DNA of 64,000 bases from Volvox africanus (lineage: Eukaryota; Chlorophyta; Chlorophyceae; Chlamydomonadales; Volvocaceae). Below are positions 8,428 to 18,262 of this stretch, in pieces. The notes below the pieces were generated by a model. The model was given only the letters and a program-made list of their open reading frames with translations, did not search any database and had not been told where the DNA came from. Position 1 is the first letter of the stretch. Each line of letters opens with the position of its first letter. Position numbers and translations under genes: made by a program. The DNA lies in the NCBI GenBank assembly GCA_030268105.1, contig BSDZ01000037.1, forward strand, positions 62,001 through 126,000. The letters run 5' to 3'.

Positions 8428-8967
8428 GTGATGCTCAAAAATACCTTATCCTCATACGGATTAATTGCTAAATTTTTCCATTGGCTTATTGGTATTGCCA
8501 TAATAGGGTTACTGGTTATTGGCTTTATTATGGTATCGATGCTACCATCGGCTGATAAGTGGCAGCTATATGCTATGCATAAAGCAATAGGGGTGGTTGT
8601 TTTATTTTTTGTATTGTTAAGACTTTTATGGCGTTTTATTAATGTAAAGTTAGGATTACCAGCTGATTTACCATTATGGCAAAAGTTAGCTTCTAAGATT
8701 ACCCATTATCTCCTCTATATATTCATGTTTTTAATGCCGGTTAGTGGAATTTTAATGTCGCGTTTTGGAGGGCATGAGACAAACGTTTTCAATTTATTTG
8801 TAATACCACCTCTGGTAAAGGATATAGTTCTAGCTAGCTTTTTTAATAGTTTACATGAAGTTACGGCCTTCTTATTTGCAGCTTTAATAGGGTTACATAT
8901 AAGTGCTGGGTTATACCATCATTTTGTGCGCAAAGATAATAATATCCTTATGCGAATGATAAAGTAA
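8428..8967 (+). CDS. cybB: Cytochrome b561, diheme membrane protein (U0)
   Basis: A four-helix inner-membrane cytochrome b561 of the CybB type, 178-179 residues, which passes electrons to or from the quinone pool or superoxide. Counting from GTG 8428, the four histidines expected to hold the two hemes are H18 (FFHW), H51 (AMHKAIG), H143 (SLHEVTA) and H157 (GLHISAG). Hydrophobic segments cluster around 20-40, 53-70, 92-112 and 145-165. A strong GGAGG (8421-8425) lies just upstream. GTG 8428 and ATG 8431 are both possible starts, and ATG 8431 has the better spacing. This copy has VSMLP where the array copies have VLMLP. Confidence 0.9.
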   Translation: MMLKNTLSSYGLIAKFFHWLIGIAIIGLLVIGFIMVSMLPSADKWQLYAMHKAIGVVVLFFVLLRLLWRFINVKLGLPADLPLWQKLASKITHYLLYIFMFLMPVSGILMSRFGGHETNVFNLFVIPPLVKDIVLASFFNSLHEVTAFLFAALIGLHISAGLYHHFVRKDNNILMRMIK

Positions 8968-9013
8968 CAATAAAAAAGTAGTTTAATTCCAGTTGAATTT
9001 TTAAAATAAAACT

Positions 9014-9694
9014 TGATTTGGTTACGTCAACTAACCTTGCCGGCTCCCAGAAGGCAATCGGAATTCCCGGCACCGGTACAGGAATCCCTGGTCTTGGGCA
9101 GGCACATAATATGGATTTTGAGGTAGGGGTATCAATATCCCCTCGGGTGATATTAACTCCGGCGATCTTGATTGGAAGCAGACACGACCAGCAGACATCA
9201 GTTACCGGATCCCTGGTCTTGGGCAGGCACATAATATGGATTTTGAGGTAGGGGTATCAATATCCCCTCGGGTGATATTAACTCCGGCGATCTTGATTGG
9301 AAGCAGACACGACCAGCAGACATCAGTTACCGGATCCCTGGTCTTGGGCAGGCACATAATATGGATTTTGAGGTAGGGGTATCAATATCCCCTCGGGTGA
9401 TATTAACTCCGGCGATCTTGATTGGAAGCAGACACGACCAGCAGACATCAGTTACCGGATCCCTGGTCTTGGGCAGGCACATAATATGGATTTTGAGGTA
9501 GGGGTATCAATATCCCCTCCGGTGATATTAACTCCGGCGATCTTGATTGGAAGCAGACACGACCAGCAGACATCAGTTACCGGATTTACAGGCCTTCCAA
9601 CGCAACCGTCCTTTGCCCACGAATTATCAATCATGCTACAGTAGGTCAGAACGATAACACAGTATAATTCAGGAACTTTCAGTTTTCTAGTCAT
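9014..9694 (-). pseudogene. traU: TraU (F-type conjugation), 5' fragment with internal tandem repeats (U0)
   Basis: TraU is needed for DNA transfer in F-type type IV secretion. The ATG overlaps the TraW stop, with GGAGGAGG upstream. A short signal-like start leads to GCVGRPVNPVTDVCWSCLLP, then ILCACPRPGIP and IAFWEPARLVDVTKS, which follow the family pattern 'C.grfvNPitDiCWsCifP... CaCp.p... iGyWEP..l.DVtrSp'. The gene is cut right after VDVTKS, where unrelated sequence begins. Four copies of a 125-bp stretch covering the CWSC and CACP motifs destroy the frame after the first copy (stop at CGG TAA), so about 80 residues can be made from the native start. Confidence 0.85.
9084..9583. repeat. 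125-bp tandem repeat in traU, four copies (U0)
   Basis: Exact 125-bp period, with junctions (GGATCC) about every 125 bp. The copy next to the traU start carries CCGGAGGGG (on the coding strand) where the others carry CCCGAGGGG. Confidence 0.97.
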
Positions 9695-10121
9695 CAGATT
9701 GCCTCCTCCGTTATGCACAAGAGGCGGCCATCCTGCTCAATAATGGCAGGTACTGCTTCAATCCTGGACCTTTTACATAAATACCCGCCCTGATCAAAAT
9801 AAACTCGGCGGTTGAGTGCCTTGGCAGCTATATGCGGGGCTCCCCGAACCAGGGTAATTATTCCATCCTGCGATTTCGCCCAGCTGATCTGCCCGCTATT
9901 ATCACCATCAATCAGAATTACTTTCTTGCCCCATTGTAACTTGTCAAGCGGGTTAATAGTTGTTCCAGCTGCTATTAGAATCCTTCCCTTATTATCCCTG
10001 ATATCCTCAAGTTGCACGTCCAGCTTCGGCTCTTATCTGCATTCTTTATTCCCGCTACTGCTACCGGCCTTAAAACCCTTTCTTTTACCCTCGCAATAAA
10101 CTGCTCATTTAACTCCTGGCT
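9694..10121 (-). pseudogene. traW: TraW, 3' fragment with a 16-bp deletion (U0)
   Basis: TraW is a periplasmic pilus-assembly protein of F-type conjugation. The C-terminal part is recognisable: VQLEDIRDNKGRILIAAGTT, INPLDKLQW, FIDG-like VILIDGDNSGQ, RRVYFDQGGYLCKRSRIEAV and the end LLCITEEAI. It matches the family's 'i.D..G.v...G...NPL......l.fidGd.....W... ... vYFDQ.G.l...fgi...Pa.v...g..l.i.e'. The 5' part joins the long helical coding region at about 10122. In this copy 16 bp are missing near 10018, compared with U1-U4, breaking the frame there. The same deletion is seen in U5. Confidence 0.85.
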
Positions 10122-10122
10122 T

Positions 10123-11579
10123 CTAAAATTTATAAAGCCTGTATTTTATTATTTCTACCGTTTTGCTGTCAGCCTTTTGATATGAATCTTCCATATCCAA
10201 GAATGATCCGATAAGCAATTCTATATCTCTTAATATGTTCGGTATCGTATCGTCATCTCCTTTAATATTTCCGGTTTCAGGATCAAAGTTATAATATTTA
10301 TTAAGTATAAATATTTGTTCTAATTCTTTTTCTAATGGTTTTCCTGAACCGGTTAATTCTAATGCAAAGCTACTAACTTTAGGTATCACCGTTAACAATT
10401 TCGTAATAGCTTGTTTATCCTTAATATCTGCCGCCTCTTTCAACTTTGTTAAAGACCTTATTAATTCACCGTCTGTATTTCAAATCTGCACTAGCTCTAC
10501 CGTAATTCGAGCTTGATAAAGTTTATGATAAAAGCTCAATTTATCAGAATCCATAGCAATCTGCGCTTTTTCTCTTTCTAAAGCCCTTCTTTCTTCTCTT
10601 AAATCAGCCAGTGTCTCATTAGTTGAACCGCTAATCAAAGCATCATCTATTTTTCTGAGCAGCTGCATCGCAATCTGTAAAAATGCCTTTTCCTCTCCGG
10701 TTAAGGATATTCCTTGCTGTTGCTCCAGAGCCGTTTTCCATTCTCCTAAAGTTTTTTCCCAATCGGCTAAAATCCTATTTAATGCTTCTTACATTCATAA
10801 TCAGAAAGCATTGACTGATAAAGCTCCCGTTCTTTTTGTTCAATCCGCTCCTGTAGAGTATCTATTTCACTATCTAATTTATCAAATTCACCTCTGCTAA
10901 GTTCGTGGTAAGCTTGTATAGCCTCAATCAGCTGCTTTTTGGGAATCCCCTCCATGTGGAGCATTTGTACAATATGCTTACATTCAATCTTAGTGTTGGG
11001 CAGCACTTGCTGACCTTTAGCTGAAATTGTTATCCCCTTAAGAATGGTTTCCAAAAGGTAATCTCTCCCCCGTTTGTCTTTGCCACCCATATCATCTATT
11101 GTGTTAAATTGTAAACCAATGACGGCTTCAATTAATTCAGGAACTTTTTGAGAGAGCTTTTTAACTTTTTCGTTGTATTCCTCAGAAAAAACTTTTATTG
11201 CCTCAAACCACTCTTCAGGGCTGTTACTAAGCTCGATAAGCGCCTGAAGTAAATCAGGAAGCATAGATTCTAGCTCGAGCCTTTTATTAATTAACTGTCC
11301 TTTTTCCTGACGCAGTTTCCATAAAGGGAACGATTCTTCCCCTCCTAAGTCATTACGCAAGGCCACCGTATTAAATAAAATCTTCAGTTTACCGAATAAC
11401 GTATCTTGTTTATAACTATTTTTGTATGGTGTTGAGAATTCCATTATTTCTTTTTCTAAAGTCTTGTATTTTGTATAAGTTTTTATACATTCCTTCAGCT
11501 TCTCCGGATTATAAAAGTTTTTACTTTTTTATCGGTAATTTTGGATATTTTAGCCCGTAAAGCTTCTAATACCAGTTTC
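10123..11579 (-). pseudogene. 3' part of the long helical (coiled-coil) coding region (U0)
   Basis: Family not recognised; see the U1 entry for the full description. Only the last part is present. A 327-bp piece is missing: YQSMLSDYE is joined through 5 extra nt to the sequence coding for ALNRILADW, and the frame ends at once. Unlike the tandem copies, this copy keeps the frame open across NRILADWEKTLGEWKT, because it has one more A than U1-U5 at about 10756 and GAG instead of a TAA-creating change. It also has AAG, not TAG, at the site of the U1-U4 stop near 16562. Confidence 0.75.
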
Positions 11580-11601
11580 ATCGGCTTCATCTAAAGGATA
11601 G
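11580..11601. other. Short non-homologous filler at the inversion joint
   Basis: About 20 bp (beginning CATCGGCTTCATCTAAAGGA) lie between the end of homology to the helical coding region and the start of homology to the IS. I cannot place them in any other part of the window. Confidence 0.6.
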
Positions 11602-12028
11602 AGCTGATTCTTTAGATTGGAGTACTGATGATATTAGCAATGGGAAGGTTATAAAGATTCATAAATTTCCTAAGGATCATAAAGTGAAATTATTCAGGGT
11701 AACTGTTTCTACTCACAGAACTGACTATGTCATAAGAAATGACATGGATCAAGATTCGCTTAAAGCTGTACAAGAAGAGTATGGGTTCAGGTGGAAAATT
11801 GAGGAATTTCATCGTGAAGTCAAACAAGTTACGGGTATCGAAAAATGCCAATGTAGAATAGGAAGGATACAGAGAAATCATATAGCCTGCGCTATCATGG
11901 TCTGGAATTGTCTAAAAAAAGTTGCAAATGCTGCTTCTACTACTGTTTATCAAGTGAAAAGCGGGTTATTGCGAAATTATTTGATACGGGAATTGAGGAG
12001 CCCTAATTTGCCTTTTGCGTAAGTCCTG
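11602..12028 (+). mobile_element. IS4-like element, 3' fragment (U1)
   Basis: The 427 bp keep the transposase 3' third (from about the codons for VDSLDWSTDD; the E of the DDE triad is included) and the right terminal repeat ending GTAAGTCCTG. The open frame at 11684-12022 (112 residues) has lost both aspartates and cannot be active. ACCAT follows directly at 12029, half of the 5-bp target duplication seen intact in U2. Confidence 0.9.
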
Positions 12029-12337
12029 ACCATTCTTCTTTGCTACATCTTCACAAAAGATCATCATTCTTGAACCAGTTCCCTTATTGGTCAAATTTTC
12101 TTTGACTACAACGCGCTGCATTTTACAGATTTGGCCTTTCGGTACTTATACAGCAGTAGCAATTAATTCTAAACCATTAAGGCCAATAACTTGAATATGC
12201 TGTTTTTCTGCTAATAATTCAGATTCAGAAAAACTCAAACCTAAAGGTTTACGCAAAATGCGTTCCCTTTAAGCAATTGCCTTTTTATATTCAGAACTGC
12301 CATATTCTATAATTTTAAAGTTAATCTCTTAAAGCAT
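12029..12337 (-). pseudogene. GNAT acetyltransferase, N-terminal part (U1)
   Basis: Minus-strand sequence reads as the first two thirds of a GNAT N-acetyltransferase in one frame: INFKIIEYGSSEYKKA, then RKPLGLSFSESELLAEKQH, IQVIGLNGLELIATAV, and the acetyl-CoA-binding stretch QRVVVKENLTNKGIGSRMM (the family's V...R..GiG..L). Three TAA stops interrupt it: at codon 3, after KKAIA, and after IATAV. The start overlaps the end of the truA fragment by about 9 bp. The gene was then split by the IS after AKKN. Confidence 0.75.
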
Positions 12338-12670
12338 AATAAATTTACCTAATAAAACAGTTTTTATCAGTTTAATAATAATCGTAACAGCATGGTAAAT
12401 GGTTCTAATAATCAACTTTGAAAAATACAATCCTTCGGCAGGAGCAGTAGGAGCTCCCTTTGATCTATCTTTCTGCTCCAGTATTTCTTTTATTTTTTCC
12501 GGTGGCCAAATACCCTTTCCTACCTGCAGCAGATTACCGATTATATTCCGTACCATATGGTGAAGAAATGAAATATCAGAAACATAAATTTCTATATTCT
12601 CCCCCTTTCGGATAATTTCTATATTTGAAATGGTTTTTATAGGGGAACTAGACTGACACACTTTTAGCAA
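12329..12670 (-). pseudogene. truA: tRNA pseudouridine synthase TruA, 3' part (U1)
   Basis: TruA makes pseudouridine at tRNA positions 38-40. Only the C-terminal half is left: [34 protein letters not shown], and [11 protein letters not shown] are the standard motifs ('[12 protein letters not shown].l..vGkG' and 'APa.GLyl'). The N-terminal half with the catalytic aspartate is missing. The end runs on past the expected '...GLYF.kv.Y' for about 25 unrelated residues, which suggests a frameshift. The 5' end is joined inside the bamB fragment at 12648-12670. Confidence 0.85.
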
Positions 12671-12890
12671 CTACCGGTTCGGCTATAATTGCATTCTTTG
12701 AAATCGTATAAGAACGAGCTTTCTTTTCTTTAAAAGGATTGCTTTTACCAGTGGAAAATAAAGGTAATTTTGCTGCTTCCACTTCAAGTTTTGGGGTTAA
12801 ATCGACAAGATTTTTTACTTTTGTACTCCCTATGTTATCACAGCTTGCTAAATAAAAAATAGTTAGCAAGAATGCAAAGATTTTATTCAT
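12648..12890 (-). pseudogene. bamB: BamB-like lipoprotein, N-terminal fragment (U1)
   Basis: 80 residues. The N-terminus is a lipoprotein signal (MNKIFAFLLTIFYLASCDN, lipobox LASC with C17 as the acylated residue). The segment that follows (KLPLFSTGKSNP ... [15 protein letters not shown]) resembles the start of BamB before its first PQQ-type blade ('..i...PvVadg.vy'). BamB helps insert outer-membrane proteins. The upstream neighbour is the end of a YfgM-like gene, and der lies nearby at 3226, recalling the common yfgM-bamB-der cluster. The rest of the gene has been replaced by the truA end. The identity is an inference from signal, start and synteny. Confidence 0.55.
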
Positions 12891-12919
12891 AATATATACC
12901 TAATATAGATTTATTAATT

Positions 12920-13125
12920 TTATGCCTTAATAGAAATTCCAGCAATAATAGCTTTTGCTTGTTCCTTTATGATTGCTGAAGCTCGTGGTAGCTTAAGGGT
13001 TTCAATTGCATACTGCTTTGCTAAGTCCAATTGGTTATTTTTTCAATAAAACAACGATTTTAACAGAGTAGCTGTTGCGTAAAAAACCTGCGAATCTTAA
13101 GTAAAATATTGTAAATATTCTCTTA
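12920..13125 (-). pseudogene. YfgM-like TPR protein, 3' end (U1)
   Basis: The minus strand reads REYLQYFT, stop, DSQVFYATATLLKSLFY, stop, KNNQLDLAKQYAIETLKL, and ends KAIIAGISIKA with TAA at 12920. It is a TPR-like helical repeat fitting the C-terminus of YfgM-type ancillary SecYEG proteins, and it sits just before the bamB fragment as in the yfgM-bamB order. Two in-frame stops are present in this copy. The 5' side joins the helical gene that ends at 13123. Confidence 0.5.
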
Positions 13126-14058
13126 CTTTATTTTCCTGTTCATTGCATCTTCATCTCTTCGTGGTCCTATTCCCTGTTCTTTAGCAGCTTCTAATTCAGT
13201 AAGTTTATTTTGATAATAAGTCTCAAGCAAAGCCGGCATTTCCTGTGGAGCAATGTCTCTCCTGTTAAAATGCTCTTCTAGAACCTTCATATTACGCTTT
13301 ATATTTTGTTCTGCTTCCTCACTTATGGTATCATAATGTTTTTCCCGCGCTATGAACTGGTCCTCTCCGAGTATCTTTGTTTTAAGCCGTTCTGCCTTAT
13401 CAATCATACTAACCATTTCTGAGTCTTTCGCATATTCCCTCATGTATTTCTCACCCTTAAGTACAGGATTTGGATTATCCTTGTCAGCTTTGGTTAGCTC
13501 CTGATAAACTTTATGTTGTATTTCTTGCTGGGCTAGTGCTCTATACGCCTCTAAGTTTGAATCGCCGCCAACTTTAGCCCTAGCAATAAATTCTGGCGAT
13601 ATTACACTTTCTCCTTTAAGTTTGCTTTAACTATCTATTTTCATTGCTACCGGTTGATACTCTTGTTCTCTTGCCCTATCTGCCAGTATTTCATTATACG
13701 TCTGCAAGCGGTAATTTTCAGCGTCTTTATTCATATCAATATTATTCCATGCTCCGCCGGCAAAAGTATTACCGATAGCTTTAAGAGTTTCATTATCGCT
13801 TTCACCCACAACTTTTCTATACGCCTCATGTTTTAAATTCTCATATCCAACATATAATTCTTCCCCAAGCTGTTTCTGCTTTTCTTTTTCAAGATTCTGT
13901 TTAATTTTTACTTTATGTTGCAGCTCTTTTAGTGACCTAAAGGTAGAATTATGTTTACCAAGAAGCCCTACCCCTCTTTCTGATAATGCCTGATAGGCAT
14001 CAACATAAGCTTCTGCATATTTCCTTGAATAATCAGCATCATCTGCCAGCTCCCGCCA
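13123..14058 (-). pseudogene. 3' part of a helical protein gene, possibly a TraA-type relaxase C-terminus (U1)
   Basis: About 310 codons open from the junction at 14058 (WRELADDADYSRKYAEAY ...) to GPRRDEDAMNRKIK and TAA at 13123. The product is almost entirely charged helix. It has no start of its own: a TAA just upstream of the junction shows that the 5' part was lost. Rickettsiales TraA-type relaxases have long helical C-termini of this look and the other strand carries TraW and TraU, but I see no relaxase or helicase motif, so the name is only a suggestion. In this copy a TAA at 13627 (SLSKL changed) splits the frame. The other copies are open here. Confidence 0.5.
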
Positions 14059-14059
14059 G

Positions 14060-17000
14060 GATTAAAAAACAAGGCGCAGCAAGAAAGCTTGAAATTGAAA
14101 AAGATGCTGACGTAGCTACAGCCCCTAAGTTTACTAAAGAAGTTGTTGTCCGCAGTAAAGAAAAACTTTCAACGAAAGAAAAATTTCAAACTAAAGAAGG
14201 AATTGATTCAGAAACTGTAACCGGACAACAATTATGGTCTAAATTAGTTGAATATACCCAATCAGGTAGTACAGGTACATCTACTAACCCGCAAGGATTA
14301 TCGATTCCGGAAATTTCATTGTACGAAACATCGTTAGAAAAAAATGCGGTACGACAATTTCCTAGCCAACGAATAGTTTATTTAGAAAAGAAGCCGTCAG
14401 GTATATACGCACCTACTAGTGCAGACGGTTATGACACCCTACGAGGGGTACCTGAATATAATAAGGTACTTAAACAAAGGAAACCTTTAGATGCTCAACA
14501 CCGGGTTATAATAGACAGGGAACTGCTAATACTTAAACAACTCGGAGAGTTACAAGTAATCCTAGGCCGTTTTACTGCTTTAAAAAACCATCCTAATGTA
14601 AGTCAGACTGTAGAAAGGTCTAGCATGTTTAGTATGCTGACCGACGTAACAACGGACGGATCGCTATATGATAAGGCTAAGGATAGCGCAAGTAAAGGCG
14701 TTGATCTGTTTTTTTCCGATTTTTTCTCAATAATTGACTTTTTTTATAACCCCGGATTTGACAAAGAAAGCGGGCTTGATCAACTGCTTGATAATATTAA
14801 GTCTAAATCAGGCAAGCTTTGGCTTGGACATCTGGGAACGGAAAAGCTCCTTAGTGAGCTTAATAACTTCATGCGATCATTATCAATAATTGAACCGGAT
14901 GGGATGCTCAAATGGAAACAGCCTGAGGAGATTAAAGAAATAATAAGAACCCAATTTGATAAAATTCCTGCGAGTTTATTTGTACCGATATTACCGTTAG
15001 AGCCGGTAGTGCGGCTTTGTTAAGTGTAATGCCGAACTATTGAGACGTAGACTATCAGACATATGGAAGCCTGACGTAATTACAAGAAAGTAGAGTTACA
15101 TATTATCTGATAGTAAGGAGTCCAAATAGTTCGTTCTAGAGTTGGCACATATACTTGTGCGTATAGCACTACAAACAGTACGAACGCGGGTCGATAGCTT
15201 ACCGCCGAGTACAGCTACAACAGCGGGATTGTTGCTAGTATGGATCGCTATATCCAACTGATATACCATTTTATAACACGAACAACCCCGATGTTATCCC
15301 GGTTATTATGTCTTATATTGAGGATTACTTATCATCGGATCCGGAATTTATACCAACTTTCAAGAATAAAATTGAGGTAGAAATATCCTCGTTTCTAGCG
15401 AGTTACAAGTTATCGGAAAACAACTAAGACCAATTGAAGAAGCGGTAGAATTAGCGGAACATATCAAACAATCAAGTAATCAAGAGCAAAATGTTTTAGA
15501 ACAACGTGATAGGTATTCACTTGGGGATAAGGATATTGAAGGTATTGTGGTTGATTCGAGATTAGATTTCATTAAGGATAAAATTCAAGCTCTTGAAAGT
15601 GTAAATTTGCTAGGGCTCAATCCACTTTCTCCAAATATTATACAGATTTTATACAAAACCCGGATTACGCAACTTGAAGATGATTGTAGCAGAAAAGAAT
15701 CTTTTGCCGGTATAGTAAAAGAAGAAATAAAGGAAGTTCAAGCACTGATAAAGGTTTTAAGCGGAGGTAGTGGAGAAAACACTGCGCAACGGCAACATGA
15801 TAAATTAAGAGATATTATAAAAGCAAAACAAGAGAGTATTGCAGAGCTTAACCAAAAGCTTTTAGAGAGTAAATCCCAAAGCAACGGAGAAAGAGCAGAG
15901 GTGCCTATTCAGGGACAATCTGCTGAAATATGGCTTGCTCAAGGAGATAGAGTCAGCAGAATCAGAGTTGTTGCAATATCAAGAATTGCAACAACAAACT
16001 AATCCTTATGAAAGTTTATGCGAGAAGATAAAAGAATTAGAACAAGAGCTTAGTGAATTAGATAAATCAAAAGCCGAATTAGAAATTTATCGAGTAGAAT
16101 TAGGACAACAGTTACGAAATTTTTATTTACTAAAATCTGACGAACAACAAAAAATATCTAGTTTAATTCAACAGGCATATAAATCAAGAAGCGATATATT
16201 GCAAGCAATTCCTACCTCTGATACCGCAAGAGTTAATGAAGGAGTAAAGAAGTATAGTGAGATAATTAATTTGCGTAAGGAATTTCAAAGGAAATTTAAC
16301 TCGGAAATGACAAAAGATTTTAGTAAGCTTAAAGCTTTGTTGAGCCCAAGCTCTTTAGATAAAACAGCTGATGCGTTAGAAAGTTATGAGAAGTTTAAAG
16401 ATTTAGCATCAACGATCAGGGCCTATCCGCCACAAGTAAAAAAAGCATTAAAAGAAACATTAAAACAACCAAATCAAGATCCTAAACTGGTATTAGAAGC
16501 TTTACGGGCTAAAATATCCAAAATTACCGATAAAAAAGTAAAAACTTTTAATAATCCGGACTAGCTGAAGGAATGTATAAAAACTTATACAAAATACAAG
16601 ACTTTAGAAAAAGAAATAATGGAATTCTCAACACCATACAAAAATAGTTATAAACAAGATACGTTATTCGGTAAACTGAAGATTTTATTTAATACGGTGG
16701 CCTTGCGTAATGACTTAGGAGGGGAAGAATCGTTCCCTTTATGGAAACTGCGTCAGGAAAAAGGACAGTTAATTAATAAAAGGCTCGAGCTAGAATCTAT
16801 GCTTCCTGATTTACTTCAGGCGCTTATCGAGCTTAGTAACAGCCCTGAAGAGTGGTTTGAGGCAATAAAAGTTTTTTCTGAGGAATACAACGAAAAAGTT
16901 AAAAAGCTCTCTCAAAAAGTTCCTGAATTAATTGAAGCCGTCATTGGTTTACAATTTAACACAATAGATGATATGGGTGGCAAAGACAAACGGGGGAGAG

Positions 17001-18261
17001 ATTACCTTTTGGAAACCATTCTTAAGGGGATAACAATTTCAGCTAAAGGTCAGCAAGTGCTGCCCAACACTAAGATTGAATGTAAGCATATTGTACAAAT
17101 GCTCCACATGGAGGGGATTCCCAAAAAGCAGCTGATTGAGGCTATACAAGCTTACCACGAACTTAGCAGAGGTGAATTTGATAAATTAGATAGTGAAATA
17201 TATACTCTACAGGAGCGGATTGAACAAAAAGAACGGGAGCTTTATCAGTCAATGCTTTCTGATTATGAAATACAACAGGGAAAAATCCTTGCTCTACGCC
17301 ACCAAACGCTAGATGATCTGAACCAAGTTATCAGTGAATTTAAAAAAAACCTCTCTTTACCGGAAAAGGGTAAAGCTAAGTTAGGGGATCGCCAATCCTT
17401 ATGGCCGGCTACTCTAGAGAAAATATTCCAATTATTGCTTTCATGGGAAGATGCTCTAACTCAACAAGAAAATCAAGCTCTAACCAAATGGGGGAGAGCT
17501 CCGTTACAATGCGCAGAAAAAACTTCAGTTCCATGGAGTAAATATTTAAAAGATAATAAATTAGCACCGGTGATAGGACAAGAATGGCTGGCTCTAGAAG
17601 CATTAAATAGGATTTTAGCCGATTGGGAAAAACTTTAGGATAATGGAAAACGGCTCTGGAGCAACAGCAAGGAATATCCTTAACCGGAGAGGAAAAGGCA
17701 TTTTTACAGATTGCGATGCAGCTGCTCAGAAAAATAGATGATGCTTTGATTAGCGGTTCAACTAATGAGACACTGGCTGATTTAAGAGAAGAAAGAAGGG
17801 CTTTAGAAAGAGAAAAAGCGCAGATTGCTATGGATTCTGATAAATTGAGCTTTTATCATAAACTTTATCAAGCTCGAATTACGGTAGAGCTAGTGCAGAT
17901 TTGAAATACAGACGGTGAATTAATAAGGTCTTTAACAAAGTTGAAAGAGGCGGCAGATATTAAGGATAAACAAGCTATTACGAAATTGTTAACGGTGATA
18001 CCTAAAGTTAGTAGCTTTGCATTAGAATTAACCGGTTCAGGAAAACCATTAGAAAAAGAATTAGAACAAATATTTATACTTAATAAATATTATAACTTTG
18101 ATCCTGAAACCGGAAATATTAAAGGAGATGACGATACGATACCGAACATATTAAGAGATATAGAATTGCTTATCGGATCATTCTTGGATATGGAAGATTC
18201 ATATCAAAAGGCTGACAGCAAAACGGTAGAAATAATAAAATACAGGCTTTATAAATTTTAG
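14060..18261 (+). pseudogene. Long degraded coding region, helical/coiled-coil protein of unknown family (U1)
   Basis: About 1,300 codons of one ancestral gene can be followed from the junction at 14060 (PARIKKQGAARKLEIEKD) to KYRLYKF and TAG at 18261. The first 25 or so residues of the longest frame (from 13986) are antisense to the neighbouring gene and are not real. The protein is rich in E, K, L and Q with long heptad-like stretches (for example KIKELEQELSELDKSKAELE), no signal peptide and no membrane helix. Lesions seen: a frameshift near 15010, a 246-bp insertion (15038-15283), a missing base near 15393, a frameshift near 15940-16000, TAG at 16562, a frameshift near 17630 and TGA at 17902. 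I do not recognise the family; a large effector or element-borne structural protein are both possible. Confidence 0.7.
15038..15283. repeat. 246-bp structured insertion flanked by CGAAC (U1)
   Basis: Compared with U4 and U5, 246 bp are inserted between ATGCCGAAC and AACCCCGATG, with CGAAC on both sides. Perfect complements CGAACTATT (15033-15041) / AATAGTTCG (15125-15133) and ACTATCAGA (15051-15059) / TCTGATAGT (15106-15114) form a nested hairpin. More small stems follow (GCACAT..TTGTGC, GCGG..CCGC, CAAC..GTTG, TATATC..GATATA). It has no open frame. It may be a small intron, a MITE-like element or another mobile structured RNA. Confidence 0.75.
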
Positions 18262-18262
18262 A

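Larger units (their letters stand above)
4850..11579. repeat. U0: inverted partial copy of the array unit
   Basis: This stretch is the reverse complement of about 16484-23299, from the outer end of the IS inward to the middle of the long helical coding region. Differences from U1 include a 327-bp deletion (replaced by 5 nt) near 10789, a 16-bp deletion near 10018, and four instead of two 125-bp repeats. Together these explain the near-equal arm lengths (about 6.73 against 6.82 kb). The spacer between the arms is about 4.9 kb. Confidence 0.9.

Noticed and set aside
9084..9583. Could the regularly spaced repeats be a CRISPR array?
   Set aside because: The 125-bp copies are directly adjacent with no spacers, are nearly identical along their whole length and code for TraU motifs.
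13986..14058. N-terminal MPDRHQHKLLHIS of the longest frame before the helical region
   Set aside because: It is antisense to the end of the gene on the minus strand and exists only because of the junction at about 14059.
15038..15283. Rickettsia palindromic element (RPE) inserted in frame
   Set aside because: Its length is a multiple of three, but it puts a TGA right after the insertion point and it is longer than typical RPEs; the resemblance is only in hairpin content.
15038..15283. Group II intron, because GTGCG occurs inside
   Set aside because: GTGCG is not at the border, no domain V hairpin is visible and no reverse transcriptase is near.
17902..17904. TGA read as tryptophan or another sense codon in this genome
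   Set aside because: The same coding region is also broken by TAG and by frameshifts, and traW ends in a TGA exactly where the family ends, so TGA is a stop here.
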